A stretch of 42,248 nt of DNA from an uncultured Clostridium sp. (GTDB lineage Bacteria; Bacillota; Clostridia; TANB77; CAG-508): the NCBI GenBank assembly GCA_947388675.1, contig CANDRW010000015.1, positions 1 through 42,248 of the forward strand. Direction: 5' to 3'. The position numbers were made by a program, and so were the translations under genes. Under the pieces are notes generated by a model that saw only the letters and a program-made list of their open reading frames with translations, was not told the origin of the DNA and did not search any database. Shown in pieces: positions 17,861-28,801 of the stretch (position 1 is its first letter; every line of letters starts with the position of its first letter).

Positions 17861-19183
17861 ATGCCAGAAAAGAAAGAACAAGATACACTACAAAAGATGG
17901 TAGAAATAGGGGACTTAATTGAACAAGGAAAAGAAAGCGAAAACATACAAGTTGGAACAATTAACTATTATAAAGACTTTACTTTTCAAGGGAGCAATTT
18001 AGCAGAAACAGATATCTTTGTAGCAAGAGTTGAAAATACATTAGACAATACCAACACTTATGAAATCTACTCTGGCAAAACAAATACCTTAATTGCAACA
18101 GTAGATGAACAAGGAAAACTACACTTTATGCCAGAATATATAGAAAGTCTAAGAAAAATTGATGAAAGATTAGTAAAAATGCTTCAATTAGAAGACTTAG
18201 ATTTTCAGTTACCAGAAGAACTAGAAAAAGAAGACAAAGTCTTAACAAGAGAAGAAAGACAGCATATCATATCTAAAAAAGAAACCGCTACTAAAGATAA
18301 CACACCAAAAACAAACAAAAAAGAGGAACAACAAGAAGGCGAAGAAAAATCACTAGAAGAAAAGCAAAAAGAACAAATTGCTAAAATGAAAAAAGTACCA
18401 AGTCATAATATATTAGTGATAAGAACAAATAGCAATTTATATAAAGACCATCCAAACTTGGAACCAAATCTATACTTTTATCGTGACAATCAAGGGATTG
18501 TCAAAGCAGAATATATAGATAGTAATGGACAACCACAGCCATCTAAATATTTTGAACCATCTAGTACATCCGTAAGACAAGAAACGGTTAGTATTGGTGA
18601 GGATGGAAAACCTGTTACGAAAGAAGTTCCTCATCAAACAATGAAAACAAAAGGACTTAACAATGTAGACAAGGATATTAGAGATATTAGAATTAATATA
18701 AAAATTGATACTTATGGTTATTTGGATATTGAAGAAGCAAGGCAAGGGCAAAATGGAGAATGGTTATCACATGATGTAGAAGTACAAGGCAGAAGCTATA
18801 ACTCCCACGCAGTAAATGCGACCACTTCTATTCATTCTCGTAGAGCTGACCCAGATAGACAAACAACAGCATATGAAAAAGCAGCACAAACAGGTTTAAG
18901 AGAGGATGGGATAGAATATAGCGAAATGTATTTAATACAGCATCCAAACGAATTTATCGAAAGCTTAATAAAAGAAGGATACCAAAAGCCAGAAGCAGTA
19001 CAAATTTTCAATTATATGGTAGGAGAAGAAGCTTTAAGCTTAGACGAAGCAAAAGAAAGAGTAAATGAAGAAATTGTACAAGGGAAATTGAAAGAAAAAG
19101 AACCATCAGAAGTAGAGCAAGGAGACGAAGAAGAAGGCAGAACACCTTGGGGAGACGCAGAAGATAGAAGAAATAGAAGATAA
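17861..19183 (+). CDS. unknown soluble protein at the end of the secretion locus
   Basis: A 440-residue, highly charged protein with no signal peptide or membrane helix, preceded by an excellent site (TAGGAGG). I do not recognise the family. A compact N-terminal part (residues 25-125, including FVARVENTLDNTNTYEIYSG) is followed by a Lys/Glu/Gln-rich low-complexity linker (125-180), a strand-rich region (180-320) and a helical C-terminal part with YLIQHPNEFIESLIKEGYQK. The last residues (GRTPWGDAEDRRNRR) are basic. Being soluble, at the end of the apparatus genes, and with a basic C-terminus, it could be a secreted substrate or a cytoplasmic accessory protein. Neither is shown. Confidence 0.55.
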   Translation: MPEKKEQDTLQKMVEIGDLIEQGKESENIQVGTINYYKDFTFQGSNLAETDIFVARVENTLDNTNTYEIYSGKTNTLIATVDEQGKLHFMPEYIESLRKIDERLVKMLQLEDLDFQLPEELEKEDKVLTREERQHIISKKETATKDNTPKTNKKEEQQEGEEKSLEEKQKEQIAKMKKVPSHNILVIRTNSNLYKDHPNLEPNLYFYRDNQGIVKAEYIDSNGQPQPSKYFEPSSTSVRQETVSIGEDGKPVTKEVPHQTMKTKGLNNVDKDIRDIRINIKIDTYGYLDIEEARQGQNGEWLSHDVEVQGRSYNSHAVNATTSIHSRRADPDRQTTAYEKAAQTGLREDGIEYSEMYLIQHPNEFIESLIKEGYQKPEAVQIFNYMVGEEALSLDEAKERVNEEIVQGKLKEKEPSEVEQGDEEEGRTPWGDAEDRRNRR

Positions 19184-19219
19184 GTGAAAATTGGGACGGT
19201 TCTCTTTTCCAACTTTCAC
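19184..19219 (+). repeat. REP-like palindrome
   Basis: An 11-bp stem with one mismatch (19184-19194 with 19209-19219) around a loop containing gggacggttctctttt. Palindromes with gtgaaaa ... gggacggttct ... ttcac are reminiscent of REP elements mobilised by RAYT-type transposases; no such gene is here. It lies directly after the stop codon of the preceding gene and may also serve as a terminator. Confidence 0.45.
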
Positions 19220-19223
19220 GCAT

Positions 19224-19265
19224 AAAAATCACTTTTTAAAATATAATTTAAAAGGTGATTTTTTA
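19224..19265 (+). promoter_or_regulatory. 17-bp hairpin containing the cwlD ribosome binding site
   Basis: Arms 19224-19240 and 19247-19263 pair over 17 bp (one G-T). The descending arm contains AAAGGTGAT, the ribosome binding site, and the ATG at 19265 follows directly. As RNA it would hide the site; as a stem ending in T residues it could also end upstream transcription. Confidence 0.55.
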
Positions 19266-19991
19266 TGATTATAATAAACAAAAAAAGATTAATTGCAATA
19301 TCCAGTTTACTACTGATAGCTATATTTGCTTTCATTTTCCAAAAAGCAGATTTAAGTAATACAGTACAAACAGTAACTCTTCCTGTTTCCAATAAAGTAA
19401 TTGTACTAGACGCAGGGCATCGGAAAACCAGATGAAGGAGCACAGTCAAGCAGTGGTACAACAGAAGCAGAAACCAACTTAAAGATTGCACTAAAAGTGC
19501 AAAGCTTGTTAGAACAGTCGGGAGCAACAGTTATTTTAACTCGTAGTGATGAAAATGCTATTTATGATTTAGACAAAAACACTTTACGTGAGAAAAAAAT
19601 ATCGGATATTCATAACCGTGTAAAAATTGGAAATGAAAGTTCAGCAGACATTTTTGTGTCCATTCATCTAAATAAAATTCCACAAGAGCAATATTGGGGA
19701 TGGCAGTGTTTTTATAAGCCAAACGATGAAAAAAGCACAAATTTAGCTAAAAGTTTGCAAGACAATTTAAATGAATCAATTCAAAGAGATAACAAAAGAG
19801 TGGCTATGAAATTAGATACAGTTTATATTATGAAACATGTAGAAATTCCAATTTCTATTGTAGAATGTGGCTTTTTATCCAACCCAGAAGAAGAGAAACT
19901 ACTTTTAACAGATGAATATCAAGACAAACTTGCATGGGGAATTTATAATGGGATAATGGATTATTTCTTAGCTCTAGGAAGCGTTAGCTGA
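19265..19991 (+). CDS. cwlD: N-acetylmuramoyl-L-alanine amidase CwlD, +1 frameshift at CGG
   Basis: Read through one +1 shift at the in-frame CGG (19421-19423), this is a 241-residue amidase_3 protein. It has an N-terminal signal-anchor (residues 8-25), VLDAGH then GKPDEGA (zinc His), the glutamate in TTEAETNLK, VSIHLNKIPQEQYWGWQ (zinc His) and IVECGFLSNPEEEKLL (catalytic Glu). The sequence from VSIHLNKIP on closely matches CwlD, the germination-specific amidase that makes muramic-delta-lactam in the spore cortex, and the length fits. Without the shift the product stops after about 55 residues (CGG AAA ACC AGA TGA) in the middle of the invariant DAGHG motif. The glycine supplied by the shift (GGA, 19422-19424) is the second G of that motif. 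The ribosome binding site is inside a hairpin. Confidence 0.85.
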
Positions 19992-20049
19992 CGTAGAGAT
20001 AAGTTATGCAAATTTTAATTTGCGCTTCTATAATTCATAAAAAATGCAT

Positions 20050-20106
20050 AAAAATTCCACTTTTGGAGAAGATAGAATTAAGAAAAAAACAAGGAGTGGA
20101 ATTTTT
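20050..20106 (+). promoter_or_regulatory. inverted repeat overlapping the glucan synthase ribosome binding site
   Basis: A perfect 12-bp inverted repeat (20050-20061 with 20095-20106). The right arm begins inside AAGGAG (20091-20096) and ends two bases before the ATG at 20109, so pairing would restrict initiation. A shorter hairpin gcaaatt/aatttgc lies near 20017-20034. Confidence 0.5.
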
Positions 20107-20108
20107 CT

Positions 20109-23100
20109 ATGGAATACAAAACCTTATCAATGAAAGGAACAATATTAAATCAAAATCAATTAGAAAATTACTTAGAAACCATAGCAACAGACCATAATTT
20201 GCAAAATACTTCTAGCAAAAATACGTACCCAATTCCAAGACTAAAGGAAAATTTTGAAGTTATCACAGAAGTATATCAGCTATTAAATGAACATATCAAA
20301 TTAAAAATTCCCATTCATCCAGCAGGAGAATGGATATTAGATAACTATTATGTTATAGACCAAGCAGTAAAAAATGTCAAACAAGACTTAAGTTTAAAAA
20401 AATATACTCACTTTTTAGGAATTGCAAATGGTGCTTACAAAGGATTTGCCAGAATTTATGTGCTAGCTAGTGAAATAGTAAATTACACCAATAACAAAAT
20501 TGATGGTAGAACCTTAAGTCAGCTATTACAAGCATATCAAAGAAAAAAGAGTTTAAGTATGGAAGAGATTTGGAATATTAATCTCTTTTTAAAGCTTGCC
20601 CTAATTGAAAATATTCGTGAAATATGTGAAAAAATTTACTCTGTCCAAGTCCAAAAATATAAAGTGGAAAATATGATAGAAAGACTGGTAGAAAACAAAG
20701 AAAAAGAGGAACTACAATTCAACCACTTAAATAGTTACAAAGAAAAGGTCAAATCATATGGCGAAATGAAATATCCCTTTATTGAATACCTTTCCTATCG
20801 TTTGAAAAAATATGGTAAAAGAGCATATCCTTTTTTAATGGTATTAGAAGAACAAGTAGGTAGAATGGGAATGACAGTTTCAGATGTAGTTGAAAAAGAA
20901 CATTTTGATATTGCTCTTCGCAAAATTGCAGTAGGAAATTGCATTACGAGTATCAAAACCCTAAGTAGAATCAGTATGGCAGAAATCTTCGAGCAAATTA
21001 ATGGTGTAGAAGATATTTTAAAACAAGACCCAGCAAAAGTTTATGACAAAATGGATTATGAAACAAAAGTAGCTTACAGAAATCAAATTAAAGAAATTTC
21101 ACAAAAAACCAAAATTTCTGAAATTTATATTAGTAAAAAATGCTTAGAATTAAGCCAAAATGAAGCAACAAAAGGAGTAAATATACCACATGAAGAAGAT
21201 ATGACGCAAAACACAGAACACAATAAAAAAGCCCACATAGGTTATTACTTACTAGACGAAGGGAAACAAACTTTATTAGAAGAACTAACAGGAAAGAAAC
21301 CAAGAAAGACTTCTGCAACTAAAAAAATTTTGTATACAATTATTACTTTAGCGATATTAACACTAGGTACCAGTAGCCTATTTGCTTGGTATTTATATAC
21401 TCAAACATACCAAATTGCTTGGTCTATTTTATTAGCTATTCTATTACTCATTCCAACCCAAGTTATTTGGGTGCAAATAGGGCAATATGTCCTAGGAAAG
21501 TTTGTCAAACCTAAAATAATTCCAAAACTAGACTATATAGATGGTGTACCAGTAGAGAGTAGCACATTTATAGTAATTCCAACAATTCTAAACTCCAAAG
21601 AAAAAGTAAAAGGGTTAATGGAACGTCTAGAAGTCTACTACATGGCAAATAAAAGTGATAATTTGTATTTTGCTATTTTAGGAGATTGTAGCGCAGGCAA
21701 AAATCAAAAAGAACCATTTGACGAAGAAGTTATCCAAAGTGGAAAAGAAGAAGCAAAGAAATTAAACGAAAAATATCCAGATGCAAACTTTCCAAAATTT
21801 CACTTCCTATACCGCCAAAGACTATGGAACGAAAAAGAAGAATGCTACTTAGGATGGGAAAGAAAAAGAGGATTATTAAATCAATTCAATGAATATATTT
21901 TAGGAAAAGAAAAGGACAACTTTTTGGCAAATACCATTGAAGAAGCACAAACAATACAAACTGCACAAGTAGGACAAATCAATCAAAACAATCCTACATT
22001 AAACACACAACAAGACAGAAAAACATACCAACTTCCAAAAATCAAATATATTATCACACTAGATGCAGACACACAGCTAAGCCTAAATACAGGGCTAGAA
22101 TTAATTGGAGGAATGGCACATATTTTAAATACCCCTATTTTAAATGAAAGAAAAGACTTAGTCATTGAAGGACACGCATTATTACAACCAAGAGTAGGAA
22201 TTTCTTTATTAGAAGTAGGAAAAAGCCTATTTACCAAAATCTATGCAGGTTCTGGTGGAAAAGATGCTTACACAAATGCCATTTCAGACATTTATCAAGA
22301 CAATTTTGAAGAAGGAATTTTCACTGGAAAAGGAGTTTACGATGTAGAAGTATTTTCCACAGTGCTAAGCAAAGAAATACCAGAAAATACAGTACTAAGC
22401 CATGATCTACTAGAAGGAAGCTATTTAAGATGTGGACTTGCCTCAGACATTGTACTAATGGATGGATACCCAAGCAGTTATAACAGTTTTAAGACAAGAC
22501 TACATCGTTGGATACGTGGAGATTGGCAAGTTGCAAAATGGTTAGGAAATAGTATTTATAATAAACATGGAGAAAAAAAGCACAATCCATTAACACTACT
22601 TTCCAAGTACAAGATATTTGATAATTTAATTAGAAGTTTGCAAGAACCAATGATTATTTTAAGCTTAATTTATGCTAGTATTTTAGATATCAATTACTCT
22701 ATTAAAATAGGGCCAATTATAGCAATTACAATTATTTCAGCAGTGATACCAATGCTGTTAGAAATTATCAATCGCATTATCTTCAAAAAAGAAGCGGAAA
22801 CTGTGCAAAAAACATTCACCAAAACGATTTCAGGAGTAAAAGCAAGCATCATTAGAGCAACTTTAGCAATTGCTACTTTGCCAGACAAAGCCTATTTTAG
22901 TATCAATGCTTGTATCAAAACACTATACAGAATGCTTATTAGCAAAAAGCACTTCCTAGAATGGATGACCGCAGAAGAAGCGGAAAAAAATGCAAAAAAA
23001 GATTTGCTATCCTATTATCGTAATATGCTACCAAATGTCATACTAGGTGTACTAGGCATTTTACTTTTATTCATTTTGCCACAAAACATTTTAAGTATTT

Positions 23101-26100
23101 TCATATTTGTTTTAGCAAGTTTGTGGTTAATCGCACCAGCTATACAGTGCTATATCAGTAAAGAAATCAAAGCACTAGAAAAGTTGGAAGAACTAAAGCC
23201 AGAAGAACAAAAATATGTATTAGAAATTGGGCAAAAAACTTGGCAATATTTCAAAGACCATTTAAAACCAGAATACAACTACTTGCCTCCTGATAATTAT
23301 CAAGAAGATAGAAAGCCAAAAGCTGTACCAAGGACTTCTTCTACTAATATTGGTTTAGCCTTGTTATCAGTCATTTCAAGCTATGACTTAGGATATGAAA
23401 GCCTAGAAAATACAAAATCACTACTAGAAAAAATGTTAGATACGATTCATAATTTACAAAAATGGAATGGACATTTATATAACTGGTATGATATTCAAAC
23501 TTTGCAACCTCTAAAACCTAGGTATGTATCTTCTGTAGACAGTGGAAACTTTGTAGGATATCTATTTATTGTAAAACAATTCTTAGAAGAACAACAACTA
23601 AAGCCAATGCTAGAAATCGTAAATAACATTATTGAACAAACCAACTTTAGAGTGCTATATGATGAAGAAACTAGACTTTTCTCTATAGGGTTTAATGTAG
23701 AAGAAAACAAACTTACAGACTCCTATTATGACTTACTTGCCTCAGAAGCAAGACAAGCAAGTTTAGTTGCTATTGCTAAAAAGGACATTCCAGTCAAACA
23801 TTGGAACAACTTAAGTAGAACATTGACAATTTTAAATCAATATAAAGGGCTAATTTCATGGTCAGGAACAGCCTTTGAATACCTTATGCCAAATATGAAT
23901 ATCCCAAAATATCCAGGCAGTTTGCTAGCAGAATCAACACAGTTTATGCTCATGTGTCAACAAGAATATGCCAAAAAACTGCATATTCCTTGGGGAATTT
24001 CAGAATCTGCTTTCCACTTAAAAGATTTGCATAATAACTACCAATACAAAGCATTTGGAATTCCATGGCTAGGACTAAAAAGAGGACTAGCAGATGAAAT
24101 GGTAGTAGCAAGTTATGGGAGTATTCTTGCTTTGCCAGAAGAGCCAAAACAAGTAGTAGAAAACTTAAAAGAACTAGAAAAAACAGGAATGTATCAAAAA
24201 TATGGATTTTATGAAGCCATAGACTATACACCAACTCGCCTAAAAAAAGGACAAGATTATGCTTTAGTTAAAACCTATATGGCGCACCATCAAGGCCTTA
24301 TATTGCTTGCTATTAATAACTTATTCCATCAAAATATTTTGCAAAAAAGATTTATGAAAAATCCGCAAATGCAAGCAGTAGATATTTTATTACAAGAAAA
24401 AATGCCTGAAAATATTATTATCACAAAAGAAGAAAAAGAAAAAGTAGAAAAAATGAAATATGTGGACGACCAAAGTTATACGCAAAAAGAAATCACAAAA
24501 CCAGTCAGCAAGCTACCGCAAATGAATGTACTTGCTAATGAAAACTACACGATAGTTACAGACAGCAAAGGACAAGGATATAGCAAATATGGTGACATTT
24601 TAATTCATAGATATAAAAAGACAGATGAAGTAGAACAGGGCATATTCTTCTTTTTGAAAAATGTCAAAACTAATCGTATCTGGACAACAGGACATATGAG
24701 TTATCTTGCAAATCCAGACCAATATGCGATTTGCTTTACACCGGCACAAACCAAAATAACAAGGCAAGATGGAAATATCGAAACCATTACGAAAATTGGT
24801 ATTTCACCAGATGAGCCTGTAGAACTTAGAACAATTGAGTTAATCAACCGTGGAATTGAACCAGAAACACTAGAGATTACTAGCTATTTAGAACCAATCT
24901 TATCACAAGAAGCACAAGACCATGCACATCCAGCCTTTAACAAGCTATTTTTAAATTATGAATATTTAGAAGATACGCATTCTATTTTAGTTAGCAGAAG
25001 AAACAGAACTGCAAGTGAACAAAAGGTATTTTTAGGAGCAAACTTCTATACAGAAAATGAAACTATTGGAGAAATAGAGTATGAAATTGACAAAGAAAAA
25101 TTCTATGGAAGAAACAATTTAGGGTTGCCAAATGCAGTCAAAAATTCTAGTTTATTAAGTAGCCAAATGAATCTTACAACAGAACCAATCATTAGCATGA
25201 AACGTACCATAACTGTGCAGCCAGAGCAAAAAGTAACTCTAAATTTAATACTAGCAGTAGGAGAAAGCAAAGAACAAGTAAGAGAGGAATTGCAGAAATT
25301 TAGCAATCAAGAAACTATCCAATATCATTTAGAATTAGCAAAAGCAAAAGTAGAAGCAGCAAATCGCTATTTAGGAATTCAAACTAGAGAATTAGATACT
25401 TATCAAAAAATGGCAGGATACTTGCTAAAATTAAATCCGTTAAAATCCTTGACGCATAAAGAAAAAATACAAGTTCCAGTCAGCAAATTGTGGCAATATG
25501 GTATTTCAGGAGATTTGCCGATTTTACTGGTTCATGTTAAGACATTAGAGGAAGTAGAAGTAGTAGAAGAAGCTTTAAAAGCTTATGAATATTTTAGACT
25601 AAAAAATATTCAATTAGATTTCATTGCTGTTAGTGAAGAAAAATATAGTTATGAAAGCAGTGTCAAAGAGGCCATTTTTCAAACAGTATTAAATCAAAAC
25701 TTAGGCTATTTGCAAAATATCAAAGGTGGAATTTTCATTTTAGAGAACTTGTCAGAAGAAGAGTTGGAATTACTAGAATACAGAGCAAATTTAAGCTTTG
25801 ATGGAAATAATACGATTTGGCGTTCTTTGAAAGAAGCAGAAGAAGAATATCTTGAAAAAATAAAAGAAGTACCAAAAGAAGAACCACCTAAAATGGTGAT
25901 AGAAGAGGCACCAATTCATGAAGAATTAGATATAGATAAATTAAAATACTATAATGAATATGGCGGATTTTCAGAAGATGGTATGGAATATCATATTCGT
26001 ATTCACAAAAACCAAAAACTACCAACAGCTTGGAGTCATTTATTAACTAATCAAAACTTTGGAACTTTAGTAACAGAAAGTATGGGAGGATATACTTGGT

Positions 26101-28332
26101 ACAAAAACAGTAGACTGAACCGTTTAACAGTATGGAATAACCAGCCAGTAGTAGATGTTCCATCAGAAGTTGTCTATATGCAAGATTTAGATACTAAAAA
26201 GATATGGTCTTTAGGACTGAATCCTTGTCCAGATGAAAATGATTATCATATTACTTATGGATTTGGATATGCTAAATACAAGCATGCTAGCAAAGGAATA
26301 ACGCAGAAATTGGATGTTTTTGTGCCAATGGAAGATAACATCAAGGTACAAGCTATTCAGCTAGAAAATAACGAATTGCACAAAAAGAAATATAAATTAG
26401 TTTACTATGTAAAACCAGTTTTAGAAGAAGATGAATTGAAGTCAAATGGATTCTTACATTTAGATTTTTATGAGAATGCCAATGTTGTTTGTATGCATAA
26501 TATGGCAGCTGAGGAAAATAACCAATATTTATTTGTATCTAGTAGTGAAAAAATCACTTCCTATACAGGTAGTAAATCAAGTTTCTTTGGAAAGGGAAAT
26601 TTAACACATCCAGACAGCATAGACCAAATAGAACTTAATAAGGAAAACAGCTTGTGGCAAGATGGTATTATAGCCATACAATGTGAAGTAGAATTAGAAG
26701 CATTAGAAAGCAAAAAGGTTATTTTCACATTAGGGGTAGGAAAAGATGTCTTAGAGTGTCAAGACTTAAGCTATCAATATCGCAACACTAGCAAAGTTTA
26801 TGAAGAATATGAAAACACCAAAAGATATTGGAGAGAGTTACTTGGAAAAATGCAAGTCATAACACCACTCGAATCTACCAATATATTATTAAATGGTTGG
26901 TTACTATATCAAGTAATTACTTCTAGACTATGGGGGAAAACAGGATATTATCAATCAGGAGGAGCTTTTGGATTTAGGGACCAGCTACAAGACTGTATTG
27001 CTCTAAAATATATCCAGCCAGAAGTACTAAAAAATCAAATTATCAAGCATAGTGAGCATCAATTTATAGAGGGAGATGTAGAACATTGGTGGCATGAAGA
27101 AACGAAGAGAGGAATCCGAACTAAGTTTAGTGATGACCGATTATGGCTAGTATATTTAACAGAGGAATACCTAGACTTTACAGGCGATAGTAGTATTTTA
27201 GATGTGCAAATTCCATATATTGCAGGTGAACCACTAACAGAAGGAACTGACGAAGGATATGATTTGCATTTACCATCAGACCAAGTGGAAAGTTTGTATG
27301 AACATTGCAAAAAAGCAATTCAAGTTTCTCTAGACTTTGGAGAAAATGGACTTCCGAAAATAGGGTCAGGTGATTGGAATGATGGATTTAGCACAGTAGG
27401 AAATCAAGGAAAAGGAGAAAGCATATGGCTTGGATTTTTCCTTTACGAAGTACTAAAAAGATTTATTCCAATTTGCCTAGAAAGAAAAGAAGAAGAATTA
27501 GTAAAACAATATGAACAAATTATGGAAAAACTAAAAAGAGCGCTTAACTCTAACGGTTGGGATGGAAGATGGTTTAGACGTGCCTTTATGGATGATGGTA
27601 ATGTGCTTCGGAAGTATTCAAAATGAAGAATGTAGAATTGATGCAATTGCACAGAGTTGGGCTGTGATTTCAGGAGCAGGAGATAATGACAAGAAATATA
27701 TTTCCATTCAAAGTTTAGAAAATCATTTAGTAGATAAAGAAAATGGTATTATCAAATTATTAGACCCACCATTTGATAAAAGTAATTTAGAACCAGGATA
27801 TATCAAAGCATATGTGCCAGGAACAAGAGAAAATGGTGGACAATATACTCATGGAGCGATTTGGGCAATTATAGCAGAAACAATATTAGGTTTTGGAGAA
27901 AAAGCAGGAGAGCTATATAGAATGATTAATCCAATTGAGCATAGTAGAACTAAGGAAGCGGCAACAAAATACAAAGTAGAGCCATATGTTATTGCAGCAG
28001 ATGTTTCAGGGCAAAGAAATTTAGCTGGAAGAGGTGGTTGGACTTGGTATACAGGGTCTGCGAGTTGGATGTATGAAACAGGTATCAAATATTTATTAGG
28101 CTTGCGTATTCATAAGGGCATATTGCATATGGAGCCATGCATTCCAAACCAGTGGAAGGAATATTCGGTTAGGTATCAATATGGTAATAGTAGATATCAT
28201 ATTCAAGTGAATAACCCAAATGGCAAAACAACAGGTGTAACTAGCTTTAAAGTAAATGGAGAAGAAATGCCAGAAAAACAAATTGCCTTGAATCATAATG
28301 GAGGAATTTACAAAATTGAAATAGAGATGTAA
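20109..28332 (+). CDS. cyclic beta-1,2-glucan synthase (GT84 + GH94), +1 frameshift at CGG
   Basis: About 2740 residues when the +1 shift at CGG (27609-27611) is taken; this is the size of NdvB/Cgs-type cyclic beta-1,2-glucan synthases. Order: N-terminal helical region; membrane helices around 410-460; GT84 domain with LDADTQL (near residue 651), EGSYLRCGLASDIVLMDGYP and RWIRGDWQ; more helices around 860-890 and 975-1020; a glucoamylase-like domain (RTSSTNIGLALLSVISSYDL); two carbohydrate-binding/supersandwich regions; and the GH94 phosphorylase domain with IGSGDWNDGF (catalytic Asp near 2420). The zero frame ends shortly after CGG, removing the last ~240 residues of GH94; the +1 frame continues G-S-I-Q-N-E-E-C as in the family. 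The enzyme polymerises UDP-glucose, secretes and cyclises the glucan. Isolated from other glycan genes here. Confidence 0.85.
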
Positions 28333-28350
28333 ACATATATGTTTTCTAAT

Positions 28351-28379
28351 TTGATTTTTTAGTGTAAAAATAGTATAAT
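28351..28379 (+). promoter_or_regulatory. promoter of the 81-residue membrane protein gene
   Basis: TTGATT (28351-28356), 17-nt spacer, TATAAT (28374-28379). It follows a 14-nt palindrome (28331-28344) beginning at the glucan synthase stop codon. Confidence 0.65.
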
Positions 28380-28427
28380 AAATATGTCTAGTTCAAGAAC
28401 TAAATTTTTAGAAAAGAGGTAAGAAAA

Positions 28428-28673
28428 ATGAAAGACAACACTCGGTCCGGCCTCGGCAAACTGTTCGCAATTGCGATGATTGCTATAGGCATACACATTT
28501 TGCGTGCCTACATGGCAAAAGTGCTTCCGTTTGGACTTGTTTCCAATGACGTAGCGTTCTTGAAAGTATGGAACCGCACTGGCTGGCTCTTAGGGGGGAT
28601 GCTGGTAGTAGATGGAATCCTGAGACTCCTTGATGAGCTGTTGGAGATTCTTATAAGGAAATTGGAAAAATGA
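28428..28673 (+). CDS. GC-rich small membrane protein, unknown function
   Basis: An 81-residue protein with two hydrophobic segments (about residues 11-33 and 50-68) and a helical, charged C-terminus (LLDELLEILIRKLEK). I do not recognise it. Its codons are very different from every neighbour: CGG, CGC, CTC, CTG, GGC and TCC are common, while the promoter, ribosome binding site (AAAGAGGTAAG) and terminator are AT-rich and native-looking. It contains the only in-frame CGG (28443-28445) in the window that is not at a frameshift; a +1 shift there would meet a stop within 12 codons. Recent transfer under local control signals is the simplest explanation. Confidence 0.6.
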   Translation: MKDNTRSGLGKLFAIAMIAIGIHILRAYMAKVLPFGLVSNDVAFLKVWNRTGWLLGGMLVVDGILRLLDELLEILIRKLEK

Positions 28674-28682
28674 GAAGCAGGC

Positions 28683-28712
28683 AAAGAGTCACTTTAAGAA
28701 GTGGCTCTTTTG
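28683..28712 (+). terminator. rho-independent terminator
   Basis: An 11-bp stem (28683-28693 with 28700-28710, one G-T), loop ttaaga, short T tail. Ends the unit of the 81-residue protein. Confidence 0.7.
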
Positions 28713-28735
28713 CTATAAGTGGCAAAAAGCTGATA

Positions 28736-28796
28736 TTACAAAATCGTTTCATTTGTATTGCAAAACCATGTCAGAAATATTACAAAAATGTATAAA
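28736..28796 (+). promoter_or_regulatory. 11-bp-periodic direct repeats (Pho-box-like) upstream of the two-component operon
   Basis: Five hexamers at exact 11-bp steps: TTACAA (28736), TTTCAT (28747), TTGCAA (28758), TGTCAG (28769), TTACAA (28780), then TATAAA (28791). The next step (28802) is the -35 of the promoter, so the array is in phase with it. Suggests autoregulation by the OmpR-class regulator encoded downstream. Confidence 0.55.
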
Positions 28797-28801
28797 AAAA
28801 C

